Source of the DNA: Methylotenera sp.
GTDB lineage: Bacteria; Pseudomonadota; Gammaproteobacteria; Burkholderiales; Burkholderiaceae_C
Reading direction: 5' to 3'
Assembly (NCBI GenBank): GCA_021738245.1
Contig: JAIPCJ010000016.1
Span: 1-44,081 of the forward strand
DNA: 44,081 nucleotides
The notes under the pieces were generated by a model, which ran no database searches, had not been told where the DNA came from, and saw only the letters and a list, made by a program, of their open reading frames with translations. Shown here piece after piece: positions 18,813-27,703 of this stretch. Position 1 is the stretch's first letter, and each line of letters starts with the position of its first letter. Made by a program: the position numbers and the translations under genes.

Positions 18813-20001
18813 GGGCGACAGCAATTCAGAACCGGAAACCAGCATTGTCATTCGGGTCGACGATGACCCTGCCGCGATGCCGGACGAGGCCTGGGACGCG
18901 CTGCTGGCGCGCCAGGCCCGACCGACCCCCTTCATGCGGCTGGCCTACCTGCGCGCGCTGCATGCCAGCGGCTCGGCCACCCGTGCCACGGGCTGGCAGC
19001 CGCAGTTCGTGTCGCTGTGGCGCGGCAGCGAGCTGCTCGCGGCCTGCCCGGCCTACCTGAAGTCGCACAGCTACGGCGAATACGTGTTCGACTGGGCCTG
19101 GGCCGAGGCCTACCACCGCCACGGCCTGCGCTACTACCCCAAGCTGCTGGTGGCCGTGCCCTTCACACCGGTGCCCGGCAGCCGGCTGCTGGCGGTGGAC
19201 GACGAAGCCCGGGCGCTGCTGGCCCAGGCGTTGCGAGCGCTGGCACGCGAGACGGAGGCGTCGTCGCTGCATGTGCTGTTCGGTGACGAAGCCGATCAAT
19301 CCGCGCTGGCCGCGGCCGGCTGCTCAGCACGCACCGGGGTGCAGTTCCACTGGACGGCCGAGGGCGATACCGACTTTGCGGGCTTCCTGGCGCGTCTGCA
19401 GCGCGAGAAGCGCAAGAAGATCCAGCAGGAGCAGCGCCGGGTGCGCGAAGCCGGCATCCATTTCGAGGCCCGCACCGGTGCCGAGCTGACCGACGACGAC
19501 TGGGATTTCTTCTACCGCTGCTACCAGCTCACCTACCGCGCGCATCACAGCAAGCCATACCTCACGCGGGACTTCTTCACCCGCATCGCCCGCGACATGC
19601 CCGAGCACTGGCTGCTATTCACCGCCCGGCGCGGCGAGCAGCGCGTGGCGTCATCACTCATCGCCCTGGACCCGCAACGCCGCGCGGCCTTCGGGCGCTA
19701 CTGGGGGGCGGTGGAGCACATCCCCAATCTGCACTTCGACGCCTGCTACTACCAGCCGCTGGCCTGGTGCATCACGCACGGCTACCAGCGCTTCGAAGGT
19801 GGCGCGCAGGGCGAGCACAAGATGGCCCGCGGCCTGATGCCCACGCCCACCGCTTCGAGCCACTGGCTGGCGCATCCGTCGTTCGCCGACGCGGTGAATG
19901 ACTTCCTGGCGCGCGAGGGCGAGGCCATGACCGGCTATCTGGACGAACTGCACGAGCACGCGCCCTTCAAGGCCAGCGGCGTGACAGACCCGGCACCCTA
20001 G
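18811..20001 (+). CDS. FemAB/GNAT-like protein of the PF04339 (DUF482) type
   Basis: A 396-residue protein of the family annotated as peptidoglycan biosynthesis/recognition (FemAB-like). It has duplicated acyltransferase-like folds: residues ~25-190 (PFMRLAYLRALHASG, then SYGEYVFDWAWAEAYHRHGLRYYPKL) and ~195-370 (REKRKKIQQEQRRV, FDACYYQPLAWCI, FEGGAQGEHKMARGLMPT). The ATG at 18811 shares bases with the nadE start on the other strand; GGGCGAGG just upstream can serve as ribosome-binding site. There is no signal peptide or span, so it is cytoplasmic. The substrate is unknown; aminoacyl or acyl transfer to a nucleophile is the family expectation. Confidence 0.85.
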
Positions 20002-20009
20002 AAAAGCAA

Positions 20010-20037
20010 AAGGCGCCGCATCGGCGGCGCCTTCTCT
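20010..20037. terminator. Bidirectional terminator, FemAB-like gene and ppa
   Basis: A perfect 10-bp stem (AAGGCGCCGC, 20010-20019, with 20024-20033) and an ATCG loop. It is followed by TTCTCTTC on the plus strand and by TTTTGCTTTTC on the minus strand, so it can end both convergent genes. A second hairpin (GGCCGC-TGAA-GCGGCC) lies at about 20044-20059. Confidence 0.85.
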
Positions 20038-20070
20038 TCAGCAGGCCGCTGAAGCGGCCCGGGCCGGCGG

Positions 20071-20598
20071 TCAGGCCTTGTAGTTGGCCATGCCTTCGGT
20101 GATCTCGCGCTTGGCGGCGTCCACGCCTTCCCAGCCCTTGACTTTGACCCACTTGCCCTTCTCCAGGTCCTTGTAGTGCTCGAAGAAGTGCTGGATGGCC
20201 GCGCGGCGGGCGGGGTTCACGTCTTCGATCTTCTGCCAGTGGTCGTACATCGGCAGGATCTTGCTGGTGGGCACGGCCAGCAGCTTGGCGTCGCCGCCGG
20301 CTTCGTCGTCCATCATCAGCACGCCCAGGGGCCGGCAGGTCACGACCACGCCCGGCTGCAGCGCGAACGGCGTGATGACCAGCACGTCCACCGGGTCCCC
20401 GTCGTCAGCGAGCGTGCGCGGGATGTAGCCGTAGTTGCACGGGTAGTACATCGGCGTCGTCAGGAAGCGGTCGACGAACAGCGCGCCGGTGTCCTTGTCG
20501 ACCTCGTACTTGATCGGGTCGGCGTTCATCGGGATCTCGATGATGACGTTGAATTCATCCGGCGCCTTGGCGCCAGGGGTCACGTTGTGCAGGCTCAT
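20071..20598 (-). CDS. ppa: Inorganic pyrophosphatase, soluble family I
   Basis: A 175-residue cytoplasmic enzyme that hydrolyses pyrophosphate to phosphate with Mg2+. Conserved parts include [15 protein letters not shown] (21-35), [10 protein letters not shown] (51-60) and the metal site DGDPVDVL (66-73). The length matches E. coli Ppa (176). It is transcribed away from a membrane-bound pyrophosphatase gene 150 bases off, so two pyrophosphatases of different energy economy share one control region. A bidirectional terminator lies downstream. Confidence 0.97.
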   Translation of the reverse strand: MSLHNVTPGAKAPDEFNVIIEIPMNADPIKYEVDKDTGALFVDRFLTTPMYYPCNYGYIPRTLADDGDPVDVLVITPFALQPGVVVTCRPLGVLMMDDEAGGDAKLLAVPTSKILPMYDHWQKIEDVNPARRAAIQHFFEHYKDLEKGKWVKVKGWEGVDAAKREITEGMANYKA

Positions 20599-20748
20599 GG
20601 TCGTAGTTCTAGGGCTAAGGAAAACCCCGATTCTAGGTTTGCTGGTAAACGCTCCCCTTACACGCAGAAGTCGGCACTAAGCTCGGCCGCGCAGGCCCCG
20701 GCAGCCCGCTTGGGGCCGAACACCACAAGCACCTGAGGAGACTTATTC
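20599..20748. promoter_or_regulatory. Divergent control region of ppa and hppA
   Basis: A 150-base gap. GAGGAG, 7-12 bases before the hppA ATG, is a clear ribosome-binding site. On the minus strand TAGAAT, about 30-35 bases before the ppa start, is a possible -10 box without a good -35 partner. I see no repeat or riboswitch. Confidence 0.35.
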
Positions 20749-22929
20749 ATGTCGACGGAGATGGCGCTGTATTTCGCGCTGGCCTGCGGCCTCGCGGCCG
20801 TTCTTTATGGTTTCATTCAACGAAGCTGGATCCTGAGTCAGGACGCGGGCAATGCCCGCATGCAGGAGATCGCCACGGCGATCCAGCAAGGCGCGGCGGC
20901 CTACCTGGGCCGGCAGTACCGCACCATCGGCATGGTCGGCGTCGTGCTGGCCATCGCGATCGCGGTGTCGGGGCTGGGGACGACCACCGCTGTGGGTTTC
21001 GTCATCGGCGCGGTGCTCTCGGGCATCTGCGGCTTCATCGGCATGAACATCTCGGTGCGTGCCAATGTGCGCACCGCGCAGGCCGCTTCCAAGGGCATCG
21101 GCCCGGCGCTGGACGTCGCCTTCAAGGGCGGCGCCATCACCGGCATGCTGGTGGTGGGCCTCGGCCTGCTCGGCGTGGGCGGCTTTTATCTGGCCATCGG
21201 CGGCGGGCATGACAGCACGGCGCTCAAGCCCATGCTCGGGCTGGCCTTCGGCTCCTCGCTCATCTCCATCTTCGCGCGCCTGGGCGGCGGCATCTTCACC
21301 AAGGGCGCCGACGTGGGCGCCGACCTGGTGGGCAAGGTCGAAGCCGGCATCCCGGAAGACGACCCCCGCAACCCCGCCGTCATCGCCGACAACGTGGGCG
21401 ACAACGTCGGCGACTGTGCCGGCATGGCCGCCGACCTGTTCGAGACCTATGCCGTCACGCTGATCGCCGCGATGGCGCTGGGCGCGCTGATGGTGCTGGG
21501 CAACTCGGCCCAGGCCGGCGTGGTGTACCCGCTGGCGCTGGGTGGCGTGTCCATCATCGCGTCCATCATCGGCTGCTTCTTCGTGAAGGCCAGCGACGGC
21601 ATGAAGAACGTGATGCCCGCGCTCTACAAGGGCCTCATCGTGGCCGGCTTGCTCAGCCTGATCGCCTTCTTCTTCGTCACCAAGGCGATGTTCCCCGGCG
21701 AGGTGGAGCTGGCCGGCGGCGCCAAGACCACCGCCATGGCCCTCTTCGGCGCCTGCGTCGTGGGCCTGGTGCTGACGGCGGCCATGGTCTGGATCACCGA
21801 GTACTACACCGGCACCCAGTACCACCCGGTGCAGCACGTGGCCCAGGCCTCCACCACCGGCCACGGCACCAACGTGATCGCAGGCCTGGGCGTGTCGATG
21901 AAGTCCACCGCCTGGCCGGTGCTCTTCGTCTGTGCGGCCATCTATGCCGCCTACATGCTCGCCGGCCTGTACGGCATCGCCATTGCGGCCACGTCCATGC
22001 TCAGCATGGCCGGCATCATCGTGGCGCTGGACGCCTACGGCCCCATCACCGACAACGCCGGCGGCATTGCCGAGATGGCCGAACTGCCCGCTGCCGTACG
22101 CGACGTCACCGACCCGCTGGACGCCGTGGGCAACACCACCAAGGCCGTCACCAAGGGCTATGCCATCGGCTCGGCCGGCCTGGCGGCCCTGGTGCTGTTT
22201 GCCGACTACACCCATGCGCTCGAAGCCCGTGGCGCGCACATCAACTTCGACCTGTCCGACCACAAGGTGATCCTCGGCCTCTTCATCGGCGGCCTGATTC
22301 CCTATCTGTTCGGTGCCATGGCCATGGAGGCCGTGGGGCGCGCGGCCGGCGCGGTGGTGGTGGAGGTGCGCAAGCAGTTCGCCGACGGCGCCATCATGGC
22401 CGGCCAACGCAAGCCCGACTACAGCGCGGCGGTGGACATGCTCACCACCGCCGCCATCAAGGAAATGATCGTGCCCTCGCTGCTGCCGGTGGCCGCGCCC
22501 ATCATCGTGGGCCTGCTGCTCGGCCCGGCCGCGCTCGGCGGCCTGCTGATGGGCACCATCGTGACCGGCCTGTTCGTCGGCATCAGCATGTGCACCGGCG
22601 GCGGCGCCTGGGACAACGCCAAGAAGCTCATCGAAGAAGGCTTCAAGGACGACAAGGGCGTGTTGCACAAGAAGGGCAGCGAGGCGCACAAGGCCGCCGT
22701 CACCGGCGACACCGTGGGCGACCCCTACAAGGACACCGCCGGCCCGGCCGTGAACCCGCTGATCAAGATCATCAACATCGTGGCCCTGCTGATCGTGCCG
22801 CTGCTGCCGCTGCCGGCCGGCAGCCACGCGCCGGCGCCCTCGCCCACCCAGGCCACCGCACCGGCGGAGCCGGCACCTGCGCCGGCCGCCAGCATGGCCG
22901 AGCTGCCGGCGTCTGGCGCCTCTCAGTGA
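20749..22929 (+). CDS. hppA: Membrane H(+)-translocating pyrophosphatase, K(+)-independent type
   Basis: A 726-residue polytopic membrane protein with about 16 spans that couples pyrophosphate hydrolysis to proton pumping. The pyrophosphate site is intact: [22 protein letters not shown] (179-200), [23 protein letters not shown] (203-225) and the later [11 protein letters not shown] and [14 protein letters not shown] motifs. At the cation-selectivity position the sequence reads [10 protein letters not shown], with Lys465; the potassium-dependent enzymes have Ala there, so this one should be K(+)-independent and H(+)-pumping. An Ala/Pro-rich tail of about 35 residues after the last span is an extension over the usual ~690 residues. 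It is divergent from ppa and ends at a strong terminator. Confidence 0.97.
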   Translation: MSTEMALYFALACGLAAVLYGFIQRSWILSQDAGNARMQEIATAIQQGAAAYLGRQYRTIGMVGVVLAIAIAVSGLGTTTAVGFVIGAVLSGICGFIGMNISVRANVRTAQAASKGIGPALDVAFKGGAITGMLVVGLGLLGVGGFYLAIGGGHDSTALKPMLGLAFGSSLISIFARLGGGIFTKGADVGADLVGKVEAGIPEDDPRNPAVIADNVGDNVGDCAGMAADLFETYAVTLIAAMALGALMVLGNSAQAGVVYPLALGGVSIIASIIGCFFVKASDGMKNVMPALYKGLIVAGLLSLIAFFFVTKAMFPGEVELAGGAKTTAMALFGACVVGLVLTAAMVWITEYYTGTQYHPVQHVAQASTTGHGTNVIAGLGVSMKSTAWPVLFVCAAIYAAYMLAGLYGIAIAATSMLSMAGIIVALDAYGPITDNAGGIAEMAELPAAVRDVTDPLDAVGNTTKAVTKGYAIGSAGLAALVLFADYTHALEARGAHINFDLSDHKVILGLFIGGLIPYLFGAMAMEAVGRAAGAVVVEVRKQFADGAIMAGQRKPDYSAAVDMLTTAAIKEMIVPSLLPVAAPIIVGLLLGPAALGGLLMGTIVTGLFVGISMCTGGGAWDNAKKLIEEGFKDDKGVLHKKGSEAHKAAVTGDTVGDPYKDTAGPAVNPLIKIINIVALLIVPLLPLPAGSHAPAPSPTQATAPAEPAPAPAASMAELPASGASQ

Positions 22930-22964
22930 ACGTGCTTCAGTAAACGCGGGTAAATCCGCGCTCA

Positions 22965-22999
22965 AAACGGCCCGGGAGCGGTCAATTCCCGGGCCGTTT
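22965..22999 (+). terminator. Rho-independent terminator of hppA
   Basis: A perfect 13-bp stem (AAACGGCCCGGGA, 22965-22977, with 22987-22999) and a 9-base loop, with only a short T-rich tail (TTTGTTCG). It lies 35 bases after the hppA stop and 30 before the next start. Confidence 0.8.
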
Positions 23000-23029
23000 G
23001 TTCGTCTGGCGCAGGCAGAATCGCGGCTC

Positions 23030-23866
23030 ATGGCGAGCATGGCAATCACGAGGCACGACCTCACACGGCGGCGCGAGCAGCTGCAGGACCTGCAGCGCTA
23101 CCTGGCCGTGCTGGAGGCCGACCATGCCGGCGCCCGCGCCAAGCTGCTGGGTTTTCGCCAGCGCTACCTGGAGGCTCTGGGCCCGCTGATGCGCGAGCTC
23201 GATGAGCTCGAAGCCCAGTTGCACCAGGCCACGGCCGTGCTGTCCGACACCCTGAAGCGCCAGGGGGTGGAAGTGCCGGTGCCCAGCGCCCCGCGCTGCA
23301 AGGCCTGGCCCGAAGTGCCACCCCTGCCCGAGGCCACCCCGCTGCCACCCGAGCCCACCGGGCCGACGGCCGACCTGCCGCCGCCCAGCCTCAAGACGCT
23401 GTACCGGCGTGCCGCCATGCGCTTTCACCCCGACCTGGCGCCCTCCGGCCCCGAACGCGAGGTCTGCGAGCAGCGCATGATGGTGGTAAATGAGGCCTAC
23501 GCCAACGGTGACCGCAGCCAACTGGAGAAGCTGCTGCTGGCCGCGGGCGAACTGCCCGAAAAGGTCATCGGCGGCCCCGCCGACGCGGTGCGCGCCTGGC
23601 TCGGCCTGTGCGAGCACATGGTGCAAGGCCGCATCCGCGTCGTGCAGGCGCAAATGCTGCTGCTGCAGTCCCTGCAGATGCACGAACTGCGAGTGGCTGT
23701 TGAACGCGCCGAAGCCGGCGGCATGCGCCCGCTGGACATCATGGCCGCCCGGCTGCGCGCCCAGATTGCAGAACGCCGCCAGGAGCTCTACATCGGCGAG
23801 CGCGTGGGCGGCGATGCGAGGCTGGCGGCAGATTTTTTGCGCAAGCGGTATCAGCGCCTGGCTTGA
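23030..23866 (+). CDS. J-domain (DnaJ-like) protein
   Basis: A 278-residue cytoplasmic protein. Residues 1-80 are a long charged helix likely to form a coiled coil (RREQLQDLQRYLAVLEADHA...), followed by a Pro-rich linker (80-120). A J-domain core spans ~118-170: SLKTLYRRAAMRFHPDLAPSG with the HPD tripeptide at 133-135, then VNEAYANGDRSQLEKLL. Residues 170-278 are helical with no recognised domain. HPD is needed to stimulate Hsp70 ATPase, so it is probably a co-chaperone for DnaK. The Gly/Phe, zinc-finger and substrate domains of classical DnaJ are absent. Similar stand-alone J-proteins occur in Burkholderiales. The gene is monocistronic, ending 15 bases from a convergent gene. Confidence 0.87.
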   Translation: MASMAITRHDLTRRREQLQDLQRYLAVLEADHAGARAKLLGFRQRYLEALGPLMRELDELEAQLHQATAVLSDTLKRQGVEVPVPSAPRCKAWPEVPPLPEATPLPPEPTGPTADLPPPSLKTLYRRAAMRFHPDLAPSGPEREVCEQRMMVVNEAYANGDRSQLEKLLLAAGELPEKVIGGPADAVRAWLGLCEHMVQGRIRVVQAQMLLLQSLQMHELRVAVERAEAGGMRPLDIMAARLRAQIAERRQELYIGERVGGDARLAADFLRKRYQRLA

Positions 23867-23881
23867 TGCCGGCTCACGCCT

Positions 23882-24259
23882 TCAGCACGACTGCTCGCCA
23901 TTCGTGACTTCCGGATCACTGCTCGGGTACAGGCAGCACACCTCGCCACGGTCCGAAAAGATCAGCACGACGCCCTTCTTGACCGTGTTGTCGCTGGGCA
24001 GACCGACGCTGACAGCGCCATTCGTTGCGGCGCAGAAGTTGTGGTCCGTCATCACTGGCGCATGGCCGATCGTCTTGTAGGTCGCGCCCAGGAGTGCCAA
24101 CTCGGAGCCCGCACCTTCGGCAATGTCGCAGGCTGTCGTGCCGGGCGGCACCACAAGCAACTTGCTGCCATAGGGCTGCGTGCATTCCGGGTCCGTGAAG
24201 TAGCTGCAGCTGGCAAATTGGCCAGCGGCTTGAGCCTTGACGTAGTAGGTCGTGGTCAT
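23882..24259 (-). CDS. Small Cys-rich hypothetical protein
   Basis: I do not recognise this 125-residue protein. It has seven or so cysteines, among them Cys18, Cys25 and a Cys-Cys pair in EVCCLYPSS, and ends in QSC. There is no signal peptide, membrane span or clear metal motif; the sequence is rich in Thr, Gly, Val and Pro and looks like a compact beta fold. It begins 66 bases after the kinase gene on the same strand and follows the sigma–kinase pair, so it may be the third member of that operon and perhaps a kinase substrate or target gene. No Shine-Dalgarno sequence is visible. Its G+C content appears lower than its neighbours. It ends convergently, 15 bases from the J-domain gene. Existence as a real gene is likely but unproven. 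Confidence 0.6.
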   Translation of the reverse strand: MTTTYYVKAQAAGQFASCSYFTDPECTQPYGSKLLVVPPGTTACDIAEGAGSELALLGATYKTIGHAPVMTDHNFCAATNGAVSVGLPSDNTVKKGVVLIFSDRGEVCCLYPSSDPEVTNGEQSC

Positions 24260-24325
24260 GGGGTCGAAACGGTGCGAGTGAGGACGAAACGAAAGCTAAC
24301 AGCTGAAGCCAGCTGAATCGCACCG

Positions 24326-26998
24326 TTAGACACCGGAAGCAGCCGCTCCGCGGGAATTCGGCACAGCCTTCTGATCAGGAAGGTCACCGCAGGCCGCTGC
24401 GGCCTGTCGCATCTCGACCACCAACGGGTCCAATTGGACACGGGGGACCATCAGCGCCAGGTCCGCTCGAGCCCACTCGCATCGCTGCCCATCAATCGAC
24501 GTGCCGCGGGCCGCGCCGCGCAGCACCAGTTCGTTGATTCGAGCCAACGCGCGCACGAGGCGAAGCTCCTCAGGACGCTGCAACACAGCCTCCCGCAAGC
24601 GCTCACGCACCTGGCCAAGTTCCAAAGCTGCCGCATGTCGCCCCTGGGGCGCTGCGGCCAACAGACTCAATCTCGCCCAACGAGCACGGTCAGGTAAGCG
24701 CCGCACAACAGCAGCGGCACCGCCGGCACGCTCGATCTCGCTCAGCTGCTGGCCGAGCGTTGCGAGCTCCTCTCGCCAGACCCCGGACGCCGGAGGAGAG
24801 ACCTCCAGAGCCATCAATCGAGTAATGAGCGCCTCGCTCGCCCAGACGCGATTGGAAGCATCCCGAGCCACCAGGTCCGAAAAACGGGCCTGCGCCACTT
24901 GCATCGCCCGTGAGGCCTCTGCCGATCGCCCCAGGGTCGCCAGCGTCTCCCCCAGCCACCGGTTCAAGATGGCCTCCCGGTTGGCCGAAGGAGCATCACC
25001 GGGATGCGCCTGTCGCAGTGGCGCCAGCACCTTGAGCGCATCCTGGAATGTCTCCAGGGCCTCCGCTAACTCCCCGCGCCACAGCCGGACCTGACCCAGC
25101 CAGCTCAAACTGCCCGCGAGATCAGAAAGCGCCCGATCTCGCTTGTCGTCGCTCATTTGCTCCATGCTGCGCCGCTTGAGGCTGACGGATTCCTCGAAAG
25201 CCTCCGCGGCCTCGATGAGGTCGCCCGCGTCCAGGGCCAAAGTCCCCAGATTCGTTTGCGCGTAAGACAGTTCCAGCAGGGCCTCGTGATCCTGCGGCGC
25301 CGCGTTGACCCAGGCGCGGCTCACCGCTCGGTAGTCCTCCCATGCTGCTCTGGCCGCCGGCCGATCGCGTTGCAGTTGGTGGACTTGCCCGACCCAGAAC
25401 GCAGCGGCTCCCTGCGACTTGCGCCAAGCGCCTAGTAGGTCGGCAGTCGGCGGGTCTCCCACCAGCAACGTGCGGGCGGCCTTCAACGGCTCCAACGCGG
25501 ATGCCAGCTCGCGACGGTTCACACGCACCTCGCCGATCACGGTCAACGCCTTGGCACGGTTGAGTCGCTCCACGGGCTGCGTCGGCGCCTGCGCCGCCAA
25601 GTGTTCCAGGGCCCGACCACCAATGCTGTCAAGAAGCTCCAACTTGCCGATGGGGCGCAGCTTGTCGGAGAAGTCGCCCAGCATGTAGGAGAGCAATTCG
25701 TCGGACTGCAGGCGCCGCTGCTCGGCCCGCACCTCGGCCTCTTCGGCGCGCCGCGCCTGCACCACGCTCACCCCGGTCAGCACCAGCAGCGTCAGGACCG
25801 CCAGGCTCGACGCCGCCACGGCCAGGCGATGCCGCCGCACAAAGCGCCCCAGCACGTACATCCGGCTGTCCGGCCTCGCACTGATCGGCTCATGCACCAG
25901 CCAGCGCTGCAGGTCCTCCGCCATCGCCTGCGCATTGGCATAGCGCTCGGCGGGCAGCTTCTTCAGCGCCTTGGCGACGATGGTGTCCAGATCGCCCCGC
26001 AGCGCACGCGCTTCACGGGCCATGGCTGCATCGCTGCTCTGCGCCGCCGCCTCGGACAGCCGTCGCGGCACCTGCTCCACCACGGCCTTGAGCAGGTCCA
26101 GACGTGTCTGGGTGTCTGCCGCCGTCGGGTGGCCACCGCCGAGCAGCTGGTAGAGCAGCACGCCCAGGGCATAGACATCGGTGGCTGTGGTCACTTCGGT
26201 CTGCTGCACCTGCTCGGGCGCCGCGTACTGCGGCGTGTAGGCGTGGCCGGCGAGCTGGGTCAGCTCGGTGCTGGCCGCGGCCTCGCCGGCGTCGTCCAGC
26301 AGCTTGGCAATGCCGAAGTCCAGCAGCTTCACCTCGCCCTCGGGCGTGACGAGGATGTTGCTGGGCTTGAGGTCGCGGTGCAGGATCAGCCGCGCATGCG
26401 CATGGCCCACGGCGGCGAGCACGTCCAGGAAGAGGCGCACCCGGGCCTCGATGCCCAGGGCCTTCTCACGGCAGTAGACGTCGATGGGCTGGCCGTCGAC
26501 AAACTCCAGCACGAGATAGGGCTGGCCTTCGGCCACGCCGGCATCCAGCAGCCGGGCAATGTGCGGGTGGGCCAGGCGGGCCAGGATCTGGCCTTCGCGG
26601 GCAAAGCGCCCGGCGCCGCCGGCTGACAGCAGGCCGCTGCGCAGGAACTTGACCGCCACGCGGCCGTCGAAGCGCCCGTCGGCGCGCACGGCTGTCCAGA
26701 CGCTGCCCATGCCGCCCTGGCCGAGCACCTTCTCCAGCCGGTAGGGCCCCAGGGTCATGCCCTCGACGATGGCCTCCTGCGGGTCCAGGGCCAGGGTGTC
26801 GGCCACGGGGCGCTCCAGGAAGCCCTGGTCGCTCAGGGCTTCGTCCTTGGCGAGCAGCGCGCGGAGCTCGTCGGCGAGATCGGCATCCTGGTCGGCCAGG
26901 GCCTGCAGCCGGGCATCGCGCCCGGGGGCGTCCAGGTCGAGCAGTTCATCGAGCAGGGGGCTGAGCACCTGCCAGCGCTTCTGGGCGGGGCTGCTCAT
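24326..26998 (-). CDS. Membrane Ser/Thr protein kinase with TPR-like sensor region
   Basis: An 890-residue eukaryote-like kinase. The kinase domain is about residues 83-365: Gly-loop GQGGMG (93-98), Lys117 in VAVKFL, HRDLKPSN at 207-214, DFG at 227-229, a short activation loop and APEQ at 260-263, so it is catalytically complete. A span at ~393-412 (LAVAASSLAVLTLLVLTGV) separates it from a ~475-residue C-terminal region with TPR-like helical repeats, presumably outside the membrane. The PQYAAPEQ motif and TPR arrangement are typical of kinases paired with ECF-like sigma factors. Its start overlaps the sigma stop (ATGA), and the small Cys-rich protein follows 66 bases on. The N-terminal 80 residues precede the kinase fold. 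The sigma factor upstream is the probable target. Confidence 0.93.
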   Translation of the reverse strand: MSSPAQKRWQVLSPLLDELLDLDAPGRDARLQALADQDADLADELRALLAKDEALSDQGFLERPVADTLALDPQEAIVEGMTLGPYRLEKVLGQGGMGSVWTAVRADGRFDGRVAVKFLRSGLLSAGGAGRFAREGQILARLAHPHIARLLDAGVAEGQPYLVLEFVDGQPIDVYCREKALGIEARVRLFLDVLAAVGHAHARLILHRDLKPSNILVTPEGEVKLLDFGIAKLLDDAGEAAASTELTQLAGHAYTPQYAAPEQVQQTEVTTATDVYALGVLLYQLLGGGHPTAADTQTRLDLLKAVVEQVPRRLSEAAAQSSDAAMAREARALRGDLDTIVAKALKKLPAERYANAQAMAEDLQRWLVHEPISARPDSRMYVLGRFVRRHRLAVAASSLAVLTLLVLTGVSVVQARRAEEAEVRAEQRRLQSDELLSYMLGDFSDKLRPIGKLELLDSIGGRALEHLAAQAPTQPVERLNRAKALTVIGEVRVNRRELASALEPLKAARTLLVGDPPTADLLGAWRKSQGAAAFWVGQVHQLQRDRPAARAAWEDYRAVSRAWVNAAPQDHEALLELSYAQTNLGTLALDAGDLIEAAEAFEESVSLKRRSMEQMSDDKRDRALSDLAGSLSWLGQVRLWRGELAEALETFQDALKVLAPLRQAHPGDAPSANREAILNRWLGETLATLGRSAEASRAMQVAQARFSDLVARDASNRVWASEALITRLMALEVSPPASGVWREELATLGQQLSEIERAGGAAAVVRRLPDRARWARLSLLAAAPQGRHAAALELGQVRERLREAVLQRPEELRLVRALARINELVLRGAARGTSIDGQRCEWARADLALMVPRVQLDPLVVEMRQAAAACGDLPDQKAVPNSRGAAASGV

Positions 26999-27549
26999 TC
27001 GCTGAGGCTCATGGCAAGAAAGAGCTTGGCCTTTTGCCAGTCGCGCTGCACCGTGCGTTCGGTCACGCCCAGGGCCTGGGCGATCTCGTGCTCCAGCAGG
27101 CCGCCGAAGTAGCGCATCTCCACCACCTGGGCCAGACGCGGTTCGAGCTGCGCCAACTCCTCCAGCGCCTCGTGCACCCGCAGCACCTGGGTTTCGTCCT
27201 GGGGCGTGAGGTCGGCGATGGCGGTGTTGAGGGTCAGGGCTTGCACGCCGCCGCCGCGGCGCTCGGCCTGGCGGGCCCGCACCAGGTCGATGACGACGCT
27301 GCGCATGGCCCGGGCGGCATACGCCAGGAAATGCCGTCGGTCGGGAAAGGCGGCGCCCGAGGCGGCGTCCAGCCGCATCCAGGCCTCGTGCACGAGGGCC
27401 TGGGTGTCCAGCAGCGTGAGGTCACCCGCCCGGCGCAGGTTGCTGCGGGCCAGGCGCTGCAGGTCGGCGTACAGCCGGGCGACGACCTGGTCGGCAGCGC
27501 CTCGGTCACCGTCCTGGGCCGCCTTCAGCAGTTGGGTGATTTCTTGCAC
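26995..27549 (-). CDS. ECF-like sigma factor of the kinase-linked (TIGR02999/PF07638) type
   Basis: A 184-residue sigma-70 relative. Region 2 (residues ~10-85) contains DLTLLDTQALVHEAWMRLDAA and FLAYAARAMRSVVIDLVRARQA; region 4 (~115-180) has LAQLEPRLAQVVEMRYFGGLLEHEIAQALGVTERTVQRDWQKAK. In ordinary ECF factors the region 2.2 start carries acidic residues (DAED); here it reads LLDTQAL, with Thr49 in their place. In the EcfP/PknT system of Vibrio parahaemolyticus a threonine in this region is phosphorylated by a linked kinase to activate the sigma factor, so the overlapping kinase gene makes the same mechanism plausible here. The start is GTG. The stop overlaps the kinase start. The target promoter is not visible. 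Confidence 0.9.
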   Translation of the reverse strand: MQEITQLLKAAQDGDRGAADQVVARLYADLQRLARSNLRRAGDLTLLDTQALVHEAWMRLDAASGAAFPDRRHFLAYAARAMRSVVIDLVRARQAERRGGGVQALTLNTAIADLTPQDETQVLRVHEALEELAQLEPRLAQVVEMRYFGGLLEHEIAQALGVTERTVQRDWQKAKLFLAMSLSE

Positions 27550-27703
27550 GGGGCGGACTGTAACGGTGCGTTAAGCCGGGCCTGAAACCCGACGCGGCGA
27601 TTTTTTGCGAGTCGATGTCGGGTTCCACAGAAAGCCCCCGTTCTGGAAGGGGAAGACCTTTGTTCGCCGCGCCTTGCGCCGCGCCCTGCTCCTGGAGTCG
27701 CTC

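Noticed and set aside
20743-23064. A 773-residue minus-strand open frame across hppA
   Set aside because: Long antisense frames are expected in GC-rich genes. The product is His/Gly/Asp-rich with no family resemblance, while hppA is unmistakable.
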